Shown here in pieces: positions 60,936 through 64,000 of a DNA stretch of 64,000 nt. Under the pieces are notes generated by a model, which was given only the letters and a program-made list of their open reading frames with translations, did not search any database and was not told where the DNA came from. This stretch comes from DASUPK01 sp963801055. GTDB lineage: Bacteria > Actinomycetota > Thermoleophilia > Solirubrobacterales > 70-9. Where the stretch lies: contig CAWDDE010000001.1 in assembly GCA_963801055.1 (NCBI GenBank), positions 434,001-498,000 of the forward strand, written 5' to 3'. Position numbers and translations under genes: made by a program. Numbering within the stretch: the stretch's first letter is position 1; the number at the start of each line of letters is the position of its first letter.

Positions 60936-62381
60936 GTGCCCGAGACGGACACAACCGCCGAATCTGAGCAGCAGACCGGCCAGACCGAGGCCCCGGAACC
61001 GCAGACCGCAGGCAACGGCGCCCCGAGCTCGGACAACCTGCTGATCGAGGTCGACGGCAAGCTCGTCCCCAATTACGACGCCACGATCCACCCCTTCAGC
61101 GAGGGGGACGTGGTGAGCGGCAAGGTCGTCCGTATCGATCAGGACGAGGTCCTGGTCGACATCGGCTACAAGTCGGAGGGGGTCATTCCCTCCAACGAGC
61201 TCTCGATCCGCAAGACGGTGAAGCCGTCCGAGGAGGTCGAGCTCGGCGAGGAGGTCGACGCGCTGGTCCTCACCAAGGAGGATCAGGAGGGTCGTCTGAT
61301 CCTCTCCAAGAAGCGCGCCCGCTTCGAGAAGGCGTGGCGCCGGATCGAGAGGGCGGCGGACTCAGGCGAGCCGGTCGAGGGAACGGTGATCGAGGTGGTC
61401 AAGGGCGGTCTGATCCTCGACCTCGGCGTGCGCGGCTTCCTGCCCGCCTCGCTCGTCGACATCCGCCGCGTCCAGAACCTCGACGAGTTCATGGGCCAGA
61501 AGCTCGAGTGCAAGGTGATCGAGCTCAACCGCTCCCGCAACAACGTCGTGCTCTCCCGCCGCGCCGTGCTCGAGGAGGAGCGCAAGGAGGTCCGCGAGCA
61601 GATCCTCGGCCGGCTGCAGCCCGGCCAGGTCGTCGAGGGCAAGATCTCGAACATCGTCGACTTCGGCGCCTTCGTCGACCTGGAGGGCATCGACGGCCTG
61701 ATCCACATCTCCGAGCTCTCCTGGAGCCACGTCAACCACCCGTCGGAGGTCGTCTCGATCGGCGACACCGTGCGCGTCAAGGTGCTCGACATCGACCGCG
61801 ATCGCCAGCGGATCTCACTCGGCCTCAAGCAGACCCAGGAGGACCCGTGGCAGCGCGTCCTCAACGAGTACAAGGAGGGCGACGTCGTCGAGGGTAAGGT
61901 CACCAAGATCGTCGCCTTCGGTGCCTTCGTCCAGATTCTGCCGGGGGTCGAGGGCCTGGTCCACATCTCGGAGCTGGCCCAGCACCACGTGGAGAGCCCA
62001 GCCGAGGTCGTCCGGCCCGGCGACGAGCTCAAGGTGAAGATCCTCGAGGTCGACGATGCGCGCCGCCGCCTCTCGCTGAGCGTGAAGCGGGTCGAGGGCC
62101 AGGAGCTGCCGACCCGCGAGCCGAGCGACGACATCGTCATCGAGGACGCCGAGCCGCCCGAGGGCATAGAGCCGCCGCCTGCCGAGGATGCCCCGGCAGA
62201 CGATGCTGCGCCGGCGGAGGAGGCTGCGCCGGCAGCGGAAGCGGCGGAGGCGGAGACCGCTCCGCCGACGGCCGAGGTCGCCCCTCAGACGCCCCCGGAG
62301 GAGATCGTTCCGGACGATGAGCCGTCCGAGCGTCCCACCGAGGAGCCGTCGGCCGAGGAGCCATCTCCCAGCCAGGATTGA
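60936..62381 (+). CDS. rpsA: 30S ribosomal protein S1 (four S1 domains, acidic tail)
   Basis: S1 binds mRNA on the 30S subunit. Four S1 repeats: GDVVSGKVVRIDQDEVLVDI, GEPVEGTVIEVVKGGLILDL, GQVVEGKISNIVDFGAFVDL and GDVVEGKVTKIVAFGAFVQI. An acidic Ala/Pro/Glu tail of about 90 residues follows. Four domains rather than six is the actinobacterial form. The start is taken as GTG 60936 (MPETDTTAES); ATG at 60912 is possible. The stop overlaps the coaE TTG. Confidence 0.94.
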   Translation: MPETDTTAESEQQTGQTEAPEPQTAGNGAPSSDNLLIEVDGKLVPNYDATIHPFSEGDVVSGKVVRIDQDEVLVDIGYKSEGVIPSNELSIRKTVKPSEEVELGEEVDALVLTKEDQEGRLILSKKRARFEKAWRRIERAADSGEPVEGTVIEVVKGGLILDLGVRGFLPASLVDIRRVQNLDEFMGQKLECKVIELNRSRNNVVLSRRAVLEEERKEVREQILGRLQPGQVVEGKISNIVDFGAFVDLEGIDGLIHISELSWSHVNHPSEVVSIGDTVRVKVLDIDRDRQRISLGLKQTQEDPWQRVLNEYKEGDVVEGKVTKIVAFGAFVQILPGVEGLVHISELAQHHVESPAEVVRPGDELKVKILEVDDARRRLSLSVKRVEGQELPTREPSDDIVIEDAEPPEGIEPPPAEDAPADDAAPAEEAAPAAEAAEAETAPPTAEVAPQTPPEEIVPDDEPSERPTEEPSAEEPSPSQD

Positions 62382-62968
62382 CCCGTTTCGTAGGTCTCAC
62401 GGGAGGGATCGGGTCGGGCAAGTCGGAGGCTCTCGCAGCGTTCGAGCGCCTCGGTGCGGCCACGCTGTCGACCGACCGGGTCGCGCATGATCTTCTCGAT
62501 GACGATGAGGTCAGGGCCGCGCTCGTGGACCGGTGGGGAGAAGAGGCCGCCCCCGGCGGTAGCGTTGACCGCGACAAGGTGAGTGAGATCGTCTTCAACG
62601 ACCGCGACGAGCTCGCCTGGCTGGAGAGCGTCACGCATCCGCGGGTGGGCGCCCATGTCCTCGAGTGGCGGCAGGGCCTGGGCCCGGACGTCGAGCTAGC
62701 AGTCGTTGAGGTGCCGCTGCTGTTCGAGACCGCCATGGAGGATGCCTTCGATGCGACAGTGGCCGTGGTGGCCGAGGACGAGCTCCGCGACGCCCGGCTA
62801 CGGCAGCGGGGGCAGCAGGGCCTCGCCGGGAGGGAGGGCCGGCAGCTCGACCAGGCGGAGAAGGAGCGCCGTGCCGACCACGTGATCCGCAACGATGCCT
62901 CGCTCGAGGAGTTGGAGTCAGAGGTGCGAAAGGCGATCGAACAGTTGACATCCAACGACACTGGATGA
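62378..62968 (+). CDS. coaE: Dephospho-CoA kinase
   Basis: CoaE performs the last step of CoA synthesis. The 196-aa protein is intact: P-loop VGLTGGIGSGKSEALAAF, STDRVAHDLL, VTHPRVGAHVLEW, VEVPLLFETAMED and the lid RLRQRGQQGLAGREGRQLDQ. The TTG start overlaps the rpsA stop (TTGA), and its stop overlaps the slt ATG (ATGA), so rpsA-coaE-slt are coupled. Confidence 0.95.
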   Translation: MTRFVGLTGGIGSGKSEALAAFERLGAATLSTDRVAHDLLDDDEVRAALVDRWGEEAAPGGSVDRDKVSEIVFNDRDELAWLESVTHPRVGAHVLEWRQGLGPDVELAVVEVPLLFETAMEDAFDATVAVVAEDELRDARLRQRGQQGLAGREGRQLDQAEKERRADHVIRNDASLEELESEVRKAIEQLTSNDTG

Positions 62969-63631
62969 GCACCTCGGTGCGCACCCGGCGCAAGAGTGCG
63001 CCGCGCGACGGCGGTCGGGCGAGCCGAACCACGCTCCCGCTCCGGGACGCGCGGGCGCTCCCAGCGCAGTCGCCGGGCTCTCGTCATCGGCGGCACGCTG
63101 CTCGTCGGCGCGCTCGGGGTGTTCCTGCTGGTCAACAGCGACCGCTTCCAGCGCCTGCTGGAAGAGGTCACGCTCCCTCTCCGGCACGAGGACATCATCC
63201 GCCAGCAGGCGGCCGAGAAGGGCGTGCCCCCGGACCTGATCGCGGCCGTGATCTACTCCGAGTCCCGTTTTCGCGACCAGACCTCGAAAGCGGGTGCGCG
63301 CGGTCTCATGCAGATCACGCCGGCTACGGCCAAGCTGATCGAGAAGCTGAGCGGAGGTCAGACGTTCAAGTTCGAGGACCTCTCCGATCCCGACATCAAC
63401 ATCCGCTACGGCACCTTCTTCCTCCGCTATCTGATCGAGAAGTTCGGGGGCAATGACGTCGCCGCCTTGGCGGCCTACAACGCCGGGGAGAACAACGTGG
63501 TGGCCTGGGGCGGCTCCAACCTGCGCCTCGACGACATCCCGTTTCCCGAGACGCGCGGGTACGTGGAGGATGTCCTGGACAAGCGCGAGGAGTACGCGCG
63601 CCACTACCGTCACGAGCTCGGACTCGACTGA
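62965..63631 (+). CDS. Membrane-anchored lytic transglycosylase (SLT domain) (one frameshift)
   Basis: About 221 aa. A basic N-terminus and one membrane helix (ALVIGGTLLVGALGVFLLVN) precede the SLT domain, which has catalytic Glu in AAVIYSESRFRDQTSKAGAR, then GLMQITPATAKLIEKLSGG, INIRYGTFFLRYLIEKFGG and AALAAYNAGENNVVAWGG. It cleaves peptidoglycan glycan strands. The frame breaks once between about 62995 and 63060. The ATG overlaps the coaE stop. Confidence 0.9.
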
Positions 63632-63652
63632 GGACGATCCGGTCGGAGAACA

Positions 63653-64000
63653 GTGGAGCTGAGTCGCCGAAGCCGCAGCCTGCTCGCAGCCCTCGCCTGC
63701 GTATCGGCGCTGGCTGCGTGCGCGGCGCCGCCCGCGGCCGCCGGCACGGCGCGCGCCCACTCCTCGATCGTCGGTGGTGGGCCCGCCAATCCGGCTCAGT
63801 GGCCCTACGCGGTGGCGATCTATCGGAAGGGCCACCTGCACTGCGGGGGCTCGGTGATCGGCCCGACCAAGGTCCTGACCGCGGGGCACTGCGTCGACGG
63901 CTTCAACCTCGCCAACTTCCAGGTGATCATCGGTCGTCCCAATCTGCGCGATCGGGCCACCGGGCAGATCATCGGAGTGACCTCGGGCAGGGTTCATCCG
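63653..64000 (+). CDS. Secreted trypsin-like serine protease (N-terminal part, cut by window end)
   Basis: A GTG start with an SD (GGAGA) opens a signal peptide with a hydrophobic core (LLAALACVSALAACAAPPAA). The S1 protease domain starts at SIVGGGPANPAQWPYAVAIY, the classic IVGG activation site. LHCGGSVIGPTKVLTAGHCV holds the catalytic His and its disulphide cysteines. Asp and Ser lie beyond the window. The Cys near the signal cleavage site may alternatively make it a lipoprotein. Confidence 0.85.
   Translation, partial: MELSRRSRSLLAALACVSALAACAAPPAAAGTARAHSSIVGGGPANPAQWPYAVAIYRKGHLHCGGSVIGPTKVLTAGHCVDGFNLANFQVIIGRPNLRDRATGQIIGVTSGRVHP

Overview
The window is high-GC actinobacterial chromosome, most likely class Thermoleophilia (Solirubrobacterales-like). 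The basis is very strong G/C at third codon positions, many GTG/TTG starts, actinobacterial gene types (F420-linked oxidoreductases, a HadAB-like MaoC pair, a GGED-type phosphofructokinase, a geranylgeranyl-reductase-type flavoprotein) and gene order. The class is inferred, not proven. Almost everything is core housekeeping. I see no prophage, IS element, CRISPR array or rRNA, and one tRNA (Ala-GGC, 7164-7236).

Layout. 1-6981: nitrilase fragment, proB, PfpI/DJ-1 protein, membrane Ser/Thr kinase with a TPR-like tail, proA-nadD-rsfS, DivIVA-like coiled coil. 7164-10774: tRNA-Ala, a startless Phd antitoxin remnant, PPOX and luciferase-like F420 enzymes, acs. 10909-16007: two small unknown genes, leuS, cupin, acylphosphatase, comEA and a small opposite-strand ORF. 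16008-28916: comEC, holA, rpsT (opposite), murJ, lepA, two-gene MaoC dehydratase, hrcA-dnaJ-prmA-murI. 28917-32104: YkvA-like protein, yqeY, phoH, ybeY, era. 32155-43100: hisIE-trpEG-trpD-trpC, htrA, a convergent cyclopropane-synthase/SDR fusion, then trpF-trpB-trpA. 43111-54961: TrmO, phosphofructokinase, orphan binding lipoprotein, esterase and VOC dioxygenase, YihY, SDR, ACT-malic enzyme, AbiEi/DUF559 protein, polA. 54969-59110: a minus-strand block of ECF sigma factor, 50-aa Arg/Ser-rich protein, ABC exporter and protein kinase. 59268-64000: small DMT transporter, FAD reductase, rpsA-coaE-slt and the start of a secreted trypsin-like protease.

About 50 single-base frame breaks interrupt otherwise well-conserved genes. 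I could place nearly all of them by protein conservation, and the great majority are one-base insertions. They hit essential genes (leuS, murJ, holA, murI) and look like uncorrected long-read sequencing error rather than gene decay. I therefore annotate each broken gene as one CDS and give the approximate break points.

The most interesting non-routine signals are: (i) a 26-bp palindromic repeat in three copies with compensatory arm changes, two of them inside reading frames, resembling protein-coding palindromic elements; (ii) a 25-bp promoter-like motif with identical internal spacing before the ECF sigma gene and again before the small-protein/ABC/kinase operon, suggesting one self-regulated regulon; (iii) TANNNT boxes 6-12 nt before many operon-leading start codons, the signature of leaderless transcription; (iv) an in-frame CFA synthase-SDR fusion. 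I found no clear-cut new defence or metabolic system; the sigma/ABC/kinase block is the best candidate for an undescribed functional unit.
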